A DNA stretch of 64,000 nt from Parasponia andersonii (lineage: Eukaryota; Streptophyta; Magnoliopsida; Rosales; Cannabaceae): positions 365,953 through 429,952 of the forward strand of contig JXTB01000033.1 in NCBI GenBank assembly GCA_002914805.1, in the 5' to 3' direction. A model generated the notes under the pieces. The model searched no databases. It saw nothing but the letters and a program-made list of their open reading frames with translations, and was not told where the DNA came from. Of the stretch, positions 49,061-60,974 are shown in pieces. A program made the position numbers and the translations under genes. How positions within the stretch are numbered: the stretch's first letter is position 1; each line of letters opens with the position of its first letter.

Positions 49061-50419
49061 ACAATAACTGTGACAAGGGGAAAAATGAAGGAACCATCAA
49101 AAAAGCTTACCCTTAAAGAGAGAAAAGAGGCCAAATATTCATTTGATGATGATGATGTTGATCAATTCTTTGATAAATTACTAAATGCGAAAGCCATAAA
49201 GCATCCTGAGCCTAAAAGACCCAATGGGGTGGATAGGACGAATGAGGCAAATTGCTGAATGGGGTGGATATGACGAATGAGGCAAATTGCTGTAGATATC
49301 ATTGAATCATCAGTCATTCATTGAAGGACTAGTATATCTTGAAAAATATCATCGAAGGCATGATCAAGAGAAAGGAGATTGAGGTAGATTATTCACTTTT
49401 AAAAGTAGCTTCAAACAATATCTCTTCAATCGAGGGCAACCATTCTCTTGTTACTCATTCGTCAAAAGGTGATATTCCAGTAGCATTTAAGATTGATAAA
49501 GAAGTCAATATTGCCCAATCTTACTTGGACTCATTAAAGTTAGGAAATTCAAATATTCGTACTTTGTATGAACTCTTGGTAGAGCCAAACTTAGAAATTT
49601 GGAATGAATCATCAGATAGCGAGGATGATCCAGGAAATACTTAGCATATTTATGCTCAAAAAGAGGGCAAAAAAACTCCAAATTTTCTTCTTGCAAAAAA
49701 GAAAACCTCTGTAGGTTATGGCATTAAGTTTTGGTGTAGATAAGAGCCAAAGAAAAACAACAACAAGAAGAGGGTTAAGAAGAAGACCGAAATTCTCGAT
49801 GAAGATGAGTATGAACAACCTGAAAGGACTCTTGTGACTCTTAAGGAGTATTTACCTAAAGAGTTATGCAAAGGAGAGCTATTAGAAAATGATGAAGTTG
49901 TATATTATTGCATGACCACAATTGAAGAGGAAATCAAAGAGCCTACCTGTTTTGAAAGCAAAGAGTTGATAGAACCAAAAGAGGTTGACGAGATCACTTT
50001 GCAAGATATGCCATGAAATATTATTGCCTAAAAGACAAAGGAAGCCAAAGAGCTTGAAAAGGCAAAAAAGACTATTAACTCAGAAAAAGCTTCTACTTTA
50101 ACTCTTAAAGAGACAGACAATGGTCTGATAGAAATTTCTGTTCATTACAAGTTTAGAAAGTCTAATGAGAGTGGTCTTACCTAAGTGAACTATGACATAT
50201 TGGCTTACTTAAAGCGCATCCCAGCCCTTTTCAGTGTATATGATGCCTTGCAAATATCTCCTGAACTCAGAAATGCTCTTGTTGTTGCATTAACAAGCCC
50301 TGAGTTCTTCAAATAGAAGATAGAATCCATTGGTGAGAAACAGAAGTCATATAGTGCTTCTTATTTGGCATGCATCACTTTTGACGATGAGGACCGCCAA
50401 TTAGGAGCTGCATGGCATA
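49061..50419 (+). pseudogene. Gag-protease linker region, giant element
   Basis: Lys/Glu-rich broken frames (49070-49258, 49339-49644, 49834-50016) continue the polyprotein between gag and protease. A segment near 50185-50300 (NYDILAYLKRIPALFSVYDA, LQISPELRNALV) is typical of the region before the protease in this group. No catalytic motif. Confidence 0.6.
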
Positions 50420-50770
50420 ATCGACCTCTCTATGTGACTGGCCTAGTCACAACGCTCGAGTAAGTCATATAATGCTAGACTGTGGGTCAGCTGTAAATAT
50501 ACTTCTACTGAAGACTCTCTGCGATGTGGGTTTACACCCTTGACAATTATATCCGTCATCACTAATAATCCAAGGAGTCAACCAAGTTGGAGAAAAAGCC
50601 AGAGGGAGCATAACATTGAAAATGAAGATTGGTGAATTAAATTCTGAAGCGTTATTTCATGTAATCGATCCTAACACTTCTTATAATGTACTATTGGGGT
50701 GACCTTGGCTCCACGAGTCTGGTGTTATCTACTCGGCGCTTCACCAATGTTTTAAATTTTCCAAAACGGG
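50420..50770 (+). pseudogene. Retropepsin domain, giant element
   Basis: NRPLYVTGLVTTLE-stop precedes the active-site block IMLDCGSAVNILLL (Asp codon 50478-50480); D-C-G replaces the usual D-T/S/D-G. ITLKMKIGELNSEALFHVID and TSYNVLLG-stop-PWLHES follow, the second conserved block. Three stops break it. Confidence 0.8.
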
Positions 50771-51899
50771 GAAGTCAAAAGTATGAAAGCAGACTTGGAC
50801 CCTTTTTAAAGTGGAACAAGTTAATTATGCTGATGCGGAGTTTTACAAGCCAACAAATATGACTATTTTGAAGGATGTTAAAGAAGTTGTTAAACCCAGA
50901 AAAGGAGAAATTGACGTTAAACTTAAAAAACTTGAAAGTTCAATGTCAAAAAAGGTCTTTCAAACTAAGAAGCTATATAATACAAACTTCACACAGTCTA
51001 AGGAAGAAGACTCAAAAGTTTCTAATCAAAAAGTGGCCTTCAAATATATTCCTAAGAGCTGGAAAGGACTAGGACAAAAAGCTTTAGCACCTGTTAAAAA
51101 TATAGTGGCAGCTTTGACGACAAATTTCACTCTCTCGCTTAGAAAAATTAACCAAACCTTCCTCACAGGAAAAATGCACATTTCCATAACCTTTAGGGAG
51201 AATGGAAACATAGCAAACGAGTTGTCTCTCTCAACAAAAGAACAGCACAACCGTCAACTTCGATAGTTCCAAAAACCTTCAATGCGCAAAAGAAAAAGTT
51301 TCACTTTAAGAAACAAAAAGATCAAGTCATAATTCACTGAAACGATACTTGCTTAAAAGCATCTTTTGAGACAGAAATGTTAACTAGAAGGGAACAAAGA
51401 ATGTTGTCAAAAAATGAAGTAAATACGTAAACGTTGCGAGTGTCAATGTTCAAAAGGCTAGCTTTTCCTGCAACTCCCAAAAGAAAGAAGTTCAAAAAGA
51501 ACCAAATGTGGAAGATTAAGTAGAATAAACAGCTAAAAATCACTGTACACCAAAAACAAAGGGAAAAAGTGCATGAAGACCATGAAAATATGGTACAAGT
51601 CAACTACCTTTCTTTTGAAGATGACTCTTTAGAAGAAAAAGACTGTATGACTTTGGATTCCACTACTGAATTCATGGACACCATCCAATTAGTACCTCCA
51701 GAATTAGAGGATGGGGGACAAGCTACAGTTGATGACCTGAGGGAACTCAATCTTGGCACAGAAGATAAGCAAAAAACCTATCTTTGTTAGTGCCTTATTA
51801 ACCGAGAAGGATTTACGACAATACGAACAAGTTCTTCATGAGTATAAAGATGTATTTGCATGGGGATACCAAGATATGCCAAGGTTAGAACTAAAAATA
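50771..51899 (+). pseudogene. Protease-RT linker, giant element
   Basis: A 151-codon Lys-rich open frame (50811-51266; VEQVNYADAEFYKP is the conserved post-protease start of this group) and an acidic frame (51569-51790) lead to YEQVLHEYKDVFAWGYQDMP (51820-51880), the usual lead-in to RT. Confidence 0.65.
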
Positions 51900-52560
51900 G
51901 CCGTACATAAATTAGCAATGTCAGAAAATGCTCTATATGTGAGGTAGGCTCAAAGATGAATTTGACTGGAGCTAATTCTAAAAATTAAGGCAGAGGTCAA
52001 CAAGTTGATTGAAGCCAGTTGTATTCGAGAAGTTAAGTATCTGACTTGGGTAGTAAACATCATCCTGGTGAAAAAGAAAAATGGACAAATACCCATTTGT
52101 GTAGATTATCGAGACATTAATAATGCATACCCAAAGGATATTGGTAGATGCCATCACTGGATTCAATGCTTTGTCTTTCATGGATAGATATTCGGGATAT
52201 AATTAAATCAAAATGACACTAGAAGATGAAGAGCTTACTACTTTTCGAACACCAAGAGGCATTTATTGTTATACAGTGATGCCGTTTGGGTTAAAGAATG
52301 CAGGGGTAACATACCAACGAGCCATGACTATAGTCTTCAATGATATGCTTCATAACACTGTTGAATGTTATGTGGATGACTTTGTGATTAAGACCAACGA
52401 AAAGGAACATCACCTGGATGATCTCAGACGAGTCTTTGATAAACTCAGAAAGCAATAGCTCAAGATGAATCTCTTAAAATGTGCATTTGGGGTAATATGA
52501 AAATTTCGTGGCTTTATTGTAAGGCATCGAGGAATCGAAATCGACACAATGAAAATAAAG
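51900..52560 (+). pseudogene. Reverse transcriptase, giant element
   Basis: LIEASCIREVKYLTWVVNII, then VKKKNGQIPICVDYRDINNA (fingers, 52005-52125) precedes a frameshift. The palm reads EELTTFRTPRGIYCYTVMPF, then GLKNAGVTYQRAM and the catalytic YVDD at 52369-52380, ending HLDDLRRVFDKLRK (52213-52458). Order and motifs are those of Ty3/Gypsy RT. The gene is split over at least three frames. Confidence 0.9.
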
Positions 52561-52689
52561 GCAATCTTGGAAATGCCTCCCCGCGCAATCTATGACAATT
52601 ACATCGATTACAAGGAAGACTTGCTTACATCCGAAGGTTCATCTCAAATTTATTAGGACGATGTCAACCCTTCACAAGATTAATACAAA

Positions 52690-53118
52690 AGAATATGCTA
52701 TTTATTTGGGATAAAGCCTATCATAATACTTTTGAGAGCATCAAGAAATATTTATTACACCCACCAGTCTTAATGGCCCCTATCCTGGGAAAACCTGTGA
52801 TATTGTATGCTGCGGCACTTAAACAATCATTAGGGGCATTGTTAGCTCAAAACAATGACAATGTGAAAGAAAATGCTTTATACTACCTAAGCCATGGCTT
52901 TGGTAGGTGCGGAGCATAATTATTCTCCAATTGAAAAAGTATGTTTGGCCTTGATTTACGCTGTTACAAAATTGCGTCATTATTTACTTGCACATACAGT
53001 GACTTTAATATTAAGAGTTGATCCATTGAGATACATACTATCAAAGTCAGTGTTACTTGGGTGCTTAGCTAAGTGGTCGATGAGACTCTCTAAATTTGAG
53101 ATCAATTTTGTTCCTTAA
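52690..53118 (+). pseudogene. RNase H, giant element
   Basis: PVLMAPILGKPVILYAAALK, then SLGALLAQ and the EHNYSPIEKVCLALIYAVTK, LRHYLLAHTV block. The first conserved Asp is replaced (Y-A-A-A where Y-x-x-x-D/S is usual). One frameshift near 52900 separates two 74-codon frames. Confidence 0.8.
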
Positions 53119-53700
53119 AAAGCAGTAAAAGGACAAGTTTTAGCTGATTTCCTAGCAGCATACCTAGTCCTAGACAACATGGAGTTGCCCGAGGATCTTC
53201 CAGATGAAGAGGTATTCAGAACTGAGATGGACCTTAGCAACTCTATTTTGACGGTGTGACTAGAAAACATAGTGCTAGTGCAGGAATCGTTTCCATCACC
53301 CCTTAGGAAGGTTAATTCCTTACTCATTTTCTTTTCTTTCCACATGTACTAATTATGGCAGAATATGAAGCATTGACTATTGGTCTTGAGGTTGCTCTTG
53401 AAATGAAAATACATTCTTTAAGAGTATTTGGTAATTCCTAGTTAATCATCAAACAAATTAATGGAGAGTATGCAGTCAAGAATGAAATTTTGGTTCCTTA
53501 CTATTAAAAGGCTATACATTTAATGTGACGATTCCAAGAGATCATATCAACCCAAATTCTGAGGTCAAAAATTGACAAAGCTGATGCTTTCGCTAAATTG
53601 GCAGCATCACTAACTCTGCCCGATGAAAGAGATATACAAATTACTATTGGAGAACGTCAATTATTGCCTCTAACAATTAAAAAGATAGAAGAAGTGAACA
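53119..53700 (+). pseudogene. Second (archaeal/dual-type) RNase H, giant element
   Basis: Remnants read VLADFLAAYL (connection), YFDGVTRKHSASAGIV (53247-53295), AEYEALTIGLEVALEMKIHS (53360-53415) and LRVFGNS-stop-LIIKQINGEY (53420-53470). They end with DKADAFAKLAASLT (53577-53615). A second RNase H with D..E..D spacing after the first is a defining feature of Tat elements. Several stops. Confidence 0.75.
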
Positions 53701-53749
53701 TCCTAAATGTGGTTACCTTTTCTGAAGATATAATAGAGTATGATTGGTG

Positions 53750-55000
53750 CTAACCGATCACTGAATATCTTCAGAGAAGAATATTGCCAATGGATCCCAA
53801 AGGAAGAGTAGATGTAAAAAGAAAAGCTCTTCGATTTGTCTACTTAAATGACATCTTATATAAGCATTCCTTTGATGGAATATTGTTGAGATGTCTTTCG
53901 AAAGAAAAAACGTATCATACTTTTCAAGAAACTCATGCTAGTACATATGGTGCTTATCAAGCTGGCGCCCTAAACTTATAGCACAATTAAAGTGATTGGG
54001 TTATTATTGGCCTACCGTGGCACAAGATTCAATCAATTTCGCCAAATGTTGCATGCTATTCCAATTACACGGAGACTTTATCCATTAACCCCCACAACCA
54101 CTTCATCTTTCTATCGTATCATGGTATTTGAAACATTGGGATTGGATGTCATAGGTCCATTCATACCTACATCCTCCAAGGCCCATAAATACATCCTGGC
54201 TAGACTAGATTACTTCTTCAAGTGGGCGAAGCTATACCATTGAAAGAAGTCTGAGCATATAATATCTCAAATTTTATATGGACTCATATCCTTTATCGTT
54301 ATGGATTCCCATCCAAGATCATTTCCAACAATGCTTTTTACTTCAAACGTAAGACGCTTGTCAAATTGATGGAAAAATTTAAATTTCAGCATAGATTCTC
54401 AACAAGTTATAATCCATCGTCAAATAGCCAATCAGAAGCATTCAACAAGATTTTGTGCAAAATTCTAAAGAAGATGGTGACAAAGAACAAAAGGGATTTG
54501 GCATGAACGTCTCCCATAAGCTCTTTAGGCTTATAGAACTATAGTACGGACTTCAACAAGTTGTACACCATATAATTTAGTCTTTAGATTTGAAGTAGTA
54601 CTTCCTTTGGAGATGTAAATACCTTCTCTCAGGATCGCCAACCAAATGATGGCACCAAATGAGAATGTACAAGTACGACTTACCAAGCTCGAAGAATTAG
54701 ATGAGAAAAGGCTCGCGGTCCAACAGAGGCTAGAAATTTACCAAGCTCAAGTGGCTGAGGCTTTTAATAAAAAGGTTAAATTTCGTTCCTTTTCAGTTGG
54801 TGATTTGGTCTTAACAGTAAAATGACTAGTCATCATAACTAAAAGGATGCAAGAAAAATTTGAATCTAAATAGGAAGGACCATATGTCATCACCAAAGTC
54901 TTTGCAAAAGGGGCATATAAACTTTCTGATTTGGAGGGTCGATTCGTGTAGCTGTGTGTTAATGGGAAGTTTGTCAAAATATTTTATGCCTAAGAGGAGA
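53750..55000 (+). pseudogene. Integrase, giant element
   Basis: The N-terminal part (53784-53981) retains FQETHASTYGAYQAG, the zinc-binding region with one His lost. The catalytic core has LDVIGPFIPTSSKAHKYILA (first Asp, ~54150), KIISNNAFYFK (~54315-54345, second catalytic Asp changed to Asn) and NPSSNSQSEAFNKI (Glu retained, ~54410-54450). The C-terminus shows LDEKRLAVQQRLEIYQAQVA, then FRSFSVGDLVL (54700-54820) and VNGKFVKIFYA-stop (54960-54990). It is badly broken. Confidence 0.85.
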
Positions 55001-55313
55001 AGCTAACTTATGTAACCTAAAAAAAAGTGTAGATTGAACTATGAATGGCTTGATCCTACATTAGGTACGTAGGTAGTCTATCAAAAATTTTGAGACGCAG
55101 TCACAAAATCAAAACTCAAAATATTTTTCCTAAAAAAAAAAAGGTAAAAGCTTGTGCAATATATCTTATTCCAAAAGTAAGCACAAAAAATTAATTAAAA
55201 AAATATATATAGCAAATATGATTTCCTAAAACAAAAGAGAAATGAAAGATTACAAATATTATCAATCATTCTTAAAAAATTTGATCAATAAAGCACTGAT
55301 TTTCTGAAGTTCT

Positions 55314-57960
55314 TCATCTTAAGATTTGATTTCGGCCTTGGCTTTTTTCAACCTCATAGAACTTCTCTACTTTCGCTTCAATCTTTGATCGCTTTATCTC
55401 CTTGCCACCTTTTTGATGTTCCTTCAAAGAATTCTCGAGATGAGAAACATTCTCTTGGGCCTTGATTTTTACTGCTATGATATCTACCTCTTTAGCCTCA
55501 ATATTCTCTAACATTGACTCAGCTTTTGAGAGATCCATAAATAAGGTATTCATAGCAGTAATATGTTCTTCACTACGATGGATTACATCCTAAATCAAAG
55601 GATGGTCCAATTTTGCAGCACCTTCAGCTAATGAAGCAGTAATCACAGACTTTTTTACGGCCTCCAATATGCAATTAACATGTGATGCAAACCAAGAAAA
55701 CTCTAGTTTGTCAAACTGCTGACTGCTACAAATGCAATTTATCAAGTTGAGATAAGTAGTCACTTCTGATTGACAATCCAAGATATTCTCAAGTGATTTT
55801 GAAGAATATAGTAGGCGAAAAACATTCTCCATCATGTCAATGATATATCCTTTGGAGATGCTATCTACATCTACGTTAATAATCGTAGAAATAGACATTT
55901 CCAGGACTGATTCTGGTAAAGCGTTATCTTCCTAGAGTAAAGAGACATCACAAAATCTATTGATATTTTATTTCCCAAACCCGTCATAATCAAGTAACTC
56001 TTCATCTCCTACATCAGAAATTGGGGGAACTCTTGCATTACGACAAATTTCCATTGGTATAATTCTGGAATTTGGGGTAGGCTAGATAACTACTTTACTG
56101 ATATCATTATACTCAAGAGACTTTATATGTCTCCTCTTATAATTCACTTCGAAAGTACTATCACTGTCTGATCTAACATTCACGTAATTACCACTAGCAA
56201 CTTCATTGACATGAGAAGTGCATTTATCAAAAACATCATCAAAAGAAGAATAAATATGGCGAATGTCCTTTACCATGTACTTTGGCTTTTCTTCTTTATA
56301 AGGCTACTTCGTCAATTCTAAATGAGTACTCTTGATAGATTTTCCCAAGTATGGAGTACAAGTCTTCACCCACCAACGACTATACCACTATGTACACTGA
56401 CCCATATGAGCCATTCTTGATATATGAATACGAATACTAGTATTTCGTTTTAGAATTAAAGTCCAGGCTTTAGTAATATCGTTTATTCCACAATTTGCTC
56501 TTCGCAAAAAATTAAAGCGAAGTTTACTCGAGGGCACACCTTGATCAAAACCAAACTGGCAAGCAAATCTGTAGGGATAATAATGTTCAACAAATAAATC
56601 CTTACCAATTCTCACTGGTAATAAAGGGGGATTCATAGAGACTAACAATTCAAATCTTTTATCAGAAAGGCTATCATTGTATTACATAATCTTCTTCTCT
56701 GAAAATGTGTCTGGCTCCATTCAAACTCCTCTTCTCTATAGGAACACCAATATATTTACTCAAAAAGGGAAATCAATAGTAGAATCCCAACCACTATAAA
56801 TCTCGTGAAATTGCTCAACTAACCAACCTATTACATAATGTATAGGCAAGAAACTTTGGTTGACTTCCTGTTTTTGAGGGTAGGTAGCTGAAATATTCAA
56901 AGCGCGATAAATCTGACCCAAAACTAGAGATGCAAGTGAGACTTTGACCCCTTGTGCTATCAATGAAGCCATATAAAATATTTTTGGCCTTATCTCATAC
57001 CCCTGATAAGGGAAAACAAGGCGGCTCAACCATAAAGCTAAAAATACTACAAGAACACACTCCTTGGAATCATTGAAAGGAAAAGAACAAAGGTCAGATT
57101 CCTTACAAATCTTTCTTAGAGGGTTCGAACCTCCCTTTAAACCTTCAAAAACTTTTGCCCATTTGTAGAAATATTCAATCCATTGTTCCTAAGAGACTTT
57201 TGTACAAGATGCATAGTCACAAATCTGAGCATGAGTCCTTAAAAGCTCCGTAGCAACAGGACAATGTAAAGCTCCGTTTACCAACTTTTTATTTAAGGGA
57301 ATGAATTCTTCGTAATGAATCCGTAAAATAGGTAAACCCCTAATGACTTTCAAGTCACATAATGAAATTCTCATCTCACCACCATTATCATGAAAAGTAT
57401 TAGCTAAAGGTCCCTAGAGTTCTGTAAATGCTCACCAAACATTAGGATTCAACAGAAAAAGATACCTCGTGACAACTACTACACCATAAATTCCTACACT
57501 ACTTAAAATAGAACTATTGTGGCGTGAAATTAACTCAGTCTATTCTATAAGACAAGGTAGGAATTGAGCTCGCCTCCAAAGTTGAAATTAACATAAGATT
57601 TCTTTTCCACTAAAATGTGGTAAAGTGATGGGAAGAAATTACTGTTCACTTTATGAATGATATCAACGTCTGTTTCATTACTAACCTCGTCAAGAGTTCT
57701 AGCCTTGAAAGTTGGTCCAAAATATTAGGAATATTGAATTGTACCATTATTATCCGAGGTGTGATACATCAAATCCCTAGAATAAACATATTCAATTTTG
57801 GACAGAGAAATAGGATTTTGAAATTCTGTCATAACTCGGACTTCAAATAACAGTATAGCACATTGATATAGTAGACCAGTCTTGACTTCTTTCCCATACT
57901 CATCATGTGCTTGCTTTCATCATGTGCTTGCTTAGAACGAAGAGTCCTGCAAGAAGACAT
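55314..57960 (-). pseudogene. Antisense gene of the giant element: plant mobile domain (PMD) plus coiled coil
   Basis: This runs opposite to gag-pol from ATG 57960 (MSSCRTLRSKQAHDES..), only 118 bases from the 3' LTR. After a stop-ridden N-terminus the PMD signature appears in pieces: MRISLCDLKVIRGLPILRIH, then EEFIPLNKKL (57374-57260), EQWIEYFYKW (~57190-57160), SRLVFPYQGYEIRPKIFYMA, then LASLVLGQIYRAL and LPIHYVIGWLVEQF (57029-56800). A polar, Ser-rich linker follows (about 56276-56080), and the C-terminal part has heptad-rich helices (55553-55314). PMD (PF10536, 'aminotransferase-like, plant mobile domain') occurs in host MAIN/MAIL proteins and in transposons. It is cargo of this element and has many stops; whether it was spliced is not clear. 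Confidence 0.75.
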
Positions 57961-58064
57961 GAGGAGTTCTTGCAATCAAATAACAAAAAAAATAAAATAA
58001 AATGAGGTTTAATTCTCAAAATGAAACTCAAGCATTGTACGTGCATATAAATGTTATGCACATA

Positions 58065-58078
58065 CTTGAGGGGGCAAC
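58065..58078 (+). promoter_or_regulatory. Polypurine tract, giant element
   Basis: CTTGAGGGGGCAAC directly before the 3' LTR, the expected plus-strand primer. Confidence 0.8.
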
Positions 58079-60974
58079 TGTTGAAACAAAAAAAAATAAT
58101 AAGAAAAATGAGGGAATAAAAGGAAGCATGGGAGTTAATAAGGTGTTAAAAAAATAATATAAAAGATATTTACAAATATCCCACCTTTTGATAACTACCT
58201 ATTACTCCTCCCTACTTTCTCCCACAAAAGAGGGGATCATGTTCCCTACTCAACAAAACATATTAAAGTGTTTAAAAAAAAACAGAAAAAAAAAACTACT
58301 TTGAGGTTGGTCTATAAATAGAGACACCTAAAACAAAAAAAGAGGATTTTTTTTAGTAGTACCAAAAATACANNNNNNNNNNNNNNNNNNNNNNNAAAAA
58401 AAAAATGTTCTTTAGAGTAAGTACGAATGAGTTTTCTCCTTACATCTCTTCATTTTACCCCTCTTTCTTAATTTTTCCTTGATTGCCCTATGATCTATGG
58501 CATAATATGACCAATAAGTTGCCAATGAAGATGAAGTTGTAATCAAGGTGAAATTATCTTCATTATGTGATCTCTCCAAAAAAAAAATAATAAAAGTTTT
58601 AAATTTCATTTTGGTTCCACCGAGACCAAGGCGATTTAAGTCAAAAAAAGGTTTATAGTGAGGTATGACCAAAGGAGAACTAGAATTTTTGCCTTCTAAA
58701 AGTCGTTATGACCTATGCTATTCAAGCAAAAAAAAAAAAAAAAAGGGGTTTATAGTGAGGTATAGCCAAAGGAGAATAAAGTTTTATTCTCTACGAGGTG
58801 TTATGCTATTGAAATTTCTACATAAGGAAAATTGGGTTTTAGTCTCAAGACTTTAAATCTTTTAAAATTTGGTATTTTACTAAATTTAAATTCCTTTGAC
58901 TCTACCTAAATGAAGTTTAAAATATAGGTGATTTTACGGTAATGATTAAAAAATAAAATATAAAAGGCTGGTGGTTTATCTTTAATTCGTATTGATATGA
59001 TGTGCACTTAAAAAAATATAAATAAAATCATGTTTATACGAAAGGATAATAAAGCCGTGAACATATCAAAAACTATAAACGGACTTGTGATTTACAAGTT
59101 TTATATATGTATAAATATATATGTCACAACATATATATCCGTTTAAGATATTAGAGTCCACAAAGTCAAGGCCCAATGATGTCTTTTGAAGGCAGTCCAG
59201 GAAATTAGACATAGCAGCCCAAAGTTTCATTTAAAGAGTGACCCAACAAGAATTCCCAAGACATCTACAGGCCCACCAAAATTACCCAAAACATTCTTAA
59301 GGTCCAACATACCAGAACCCAAAAATCATAGCCTTGAGTCGATTCGATCCAAAGCTAAATGTCGAGTACAACTTGGATTATGTATGTGCTTAAAACGTGA
59401 AATGACCAAATATAAGTAACCAATGAATCTTATAAGTGGTGATTCAGGTTAATGAAATCATCTTTTATATTAATTGATGAAATGTAGCAAAAGAAGAGCA
59501 AGATCAGTACTCATCAAATATTATTGGAGCTATCAGTATCAAGCTACAAAGCCTGGCCCGAATTATATGCATAGAAATACTTTTCTACCTACAAAAGAAT
59601 ACAAGGCGGATGAGGTATATATATATATATAGGACGTAAGAAAAAAAAATTAATTAATCAAACACCTGACAAGAGATTGTCTATCAAATATTAGTTTGAT
59701 ATTTTCAAGAAAATACCCATCAAAGTTAAAAGATGAGAAAGTAAGAGAGTTACTCACGGGATAGCAGATTCTCTTTTATTCCACTCTCTTTAAATCAATT
59801 TTATTTTAATTTTCTTGAAAGACATTATTACTTTACCCTCTCCAAGAAAATTTTCCAAGTGAATTCTCAAACTGCAGTGAACTCTCAAAGTGCAAATACG
59901 ATATATATAGGCATGGAGTCTCAAAGTATGCTAAGCTCTATTTTGAATTCAAATTATAATCTTAACAGAGTTTCAAAATATATCAAAATCAAAATTACCT
60001 CTCAAGAGCACCTGACAATGGGTTAATGAGTTTGAATCTGTAACAAACTCGAGAATTGTTTGGAAGTTCAAATTATGTCGAAATTGGGCCATTAACCAGT
60101 TAGTTGCATAAAGCTTCGTTAACTAATGAATGAGGTCCTTCAAATTACCTGAGCCCATAAAACGTTGTCCATTTATTTACATTTGGGATAAAGTTTTATT
60201 TTTACTAATGGATCAATTGTTTTTTTTTTTTTAGGCCCGGTAACTGATGAGAATAAGATAATCTACATTATTTATTATTGGAATAAATATAATTTTTACC
60301 GATGATAAATTCTTGGATTAAATTATTATCCCCAAAATCTCATTGTTGAGATTTCTGAAAATTCAAAACAATAAGTTTGAACTACGTTGACTTGACTTGA
60401 TTCTTTTAAAAGAGTACGTAAGCAACTTAGTTGTAAAAATTAAGTACGGTCATAATTCCCAAATTGAATCAAATTTTCCCCAAAATCCTAAGAAAGTCAC
60501 TTAATTCTAAATCTAAACATAAGTCCTAGAATTTCACAAAAAGTGATTTACCTAGGAATTTATGCACTCATAAAATTCTCTCAATTCTGCGACATGGTCA
60601 TTGGAATTTCTTAAATTCTAAAATATTTGCTCTATATTTCTCGATATGGTCATTCATCAGAATTTTCCATATTTCAATTCAAAACTCTTGGAAGTACAAG
60701 TGGTTTGATCTCTTATCGAGGTATGTAGGCAACTTAATTAATTCAGATGAGTACAGCTGCAATCCAAAATCATCCAAATTTCTACCAAGACACACAAGTA
60801 AATTAATGTCATTATAATTGGAATTAAAAAAAGTTTTCCTTTGGACTAAAGAATTGTAATTAAGAGGTTATTTTTATAACCTTAAATGAATCGAACTTAA
60901 ATTAATAAACTCTCATGCTCTAAATTTGGCATGGGTGAAATTATGTTGTGTAATTTTTAAATTTTTACTTAGCA
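58079..60974 (+). repeat. 3' LTR of the giant element
   Basis: TG..CA ends (TGTTGAAAC .. CTTAGCA). TATA box CTATAAATAG at 58312-58321. Contains the second N gap and the same hairpin (59115-59138). Internal repeat copy 2 (about 58705-58780) has lost its first bases relative to the 5' LTR. It differs from the 5' LTR by scattered substitutions and small indels. Confidence 0.88.
58373..58395. other. Assembly gap (23 N)
   Basis: A run of N within the 3' LTR, flanked by AT-rich sequence. The missing part corresponds to sequence present in the 5' LTR at about 36606-36685. Confidence 0.99.

Larger units (their letters stand above)
36311..60974 (+). mobile_element. Giant Tat/Ogre-like Ty3/Gypsy retrotransposon with nested insertions
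   Basis: The LTRs (36311-39296 and 58079-60974, each ~2.9 kb) align end to end and flank ~18.8 kb, of which 7.7 kb is a nested element. Plus-strand order: ORF1 (39425-40418), interrupted by the nested element, gag (48160-49060), protease (50420-50770), RT (51900-52560), RNase H (52690-53118), second RNase H (53120-53700), integrase (53750-55000), then an antisense PMD gene (57960-55314). A polypurine tract CTTGAGGGGGCAAC precedes the 3' LTR. A second RNase H, an ORF before gag and a 3' antisense gene are hallmarks of the Tat lineage; the size fits Ogre-like members. All frames are broken. Flanks ACTAT and GCTAG share only CTA, so the target duplication is not convincing. Confidence 0.88.

Noticed and set aside
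36311..60974. Endogenous pararetrovirus or envelope-bearing retrovirus
   Set aside because: True LTRs, polypurine tract, integrase and Tat-type domain order are present; the extra gene is antisense PMD with no envelope, movement or coat protein features.
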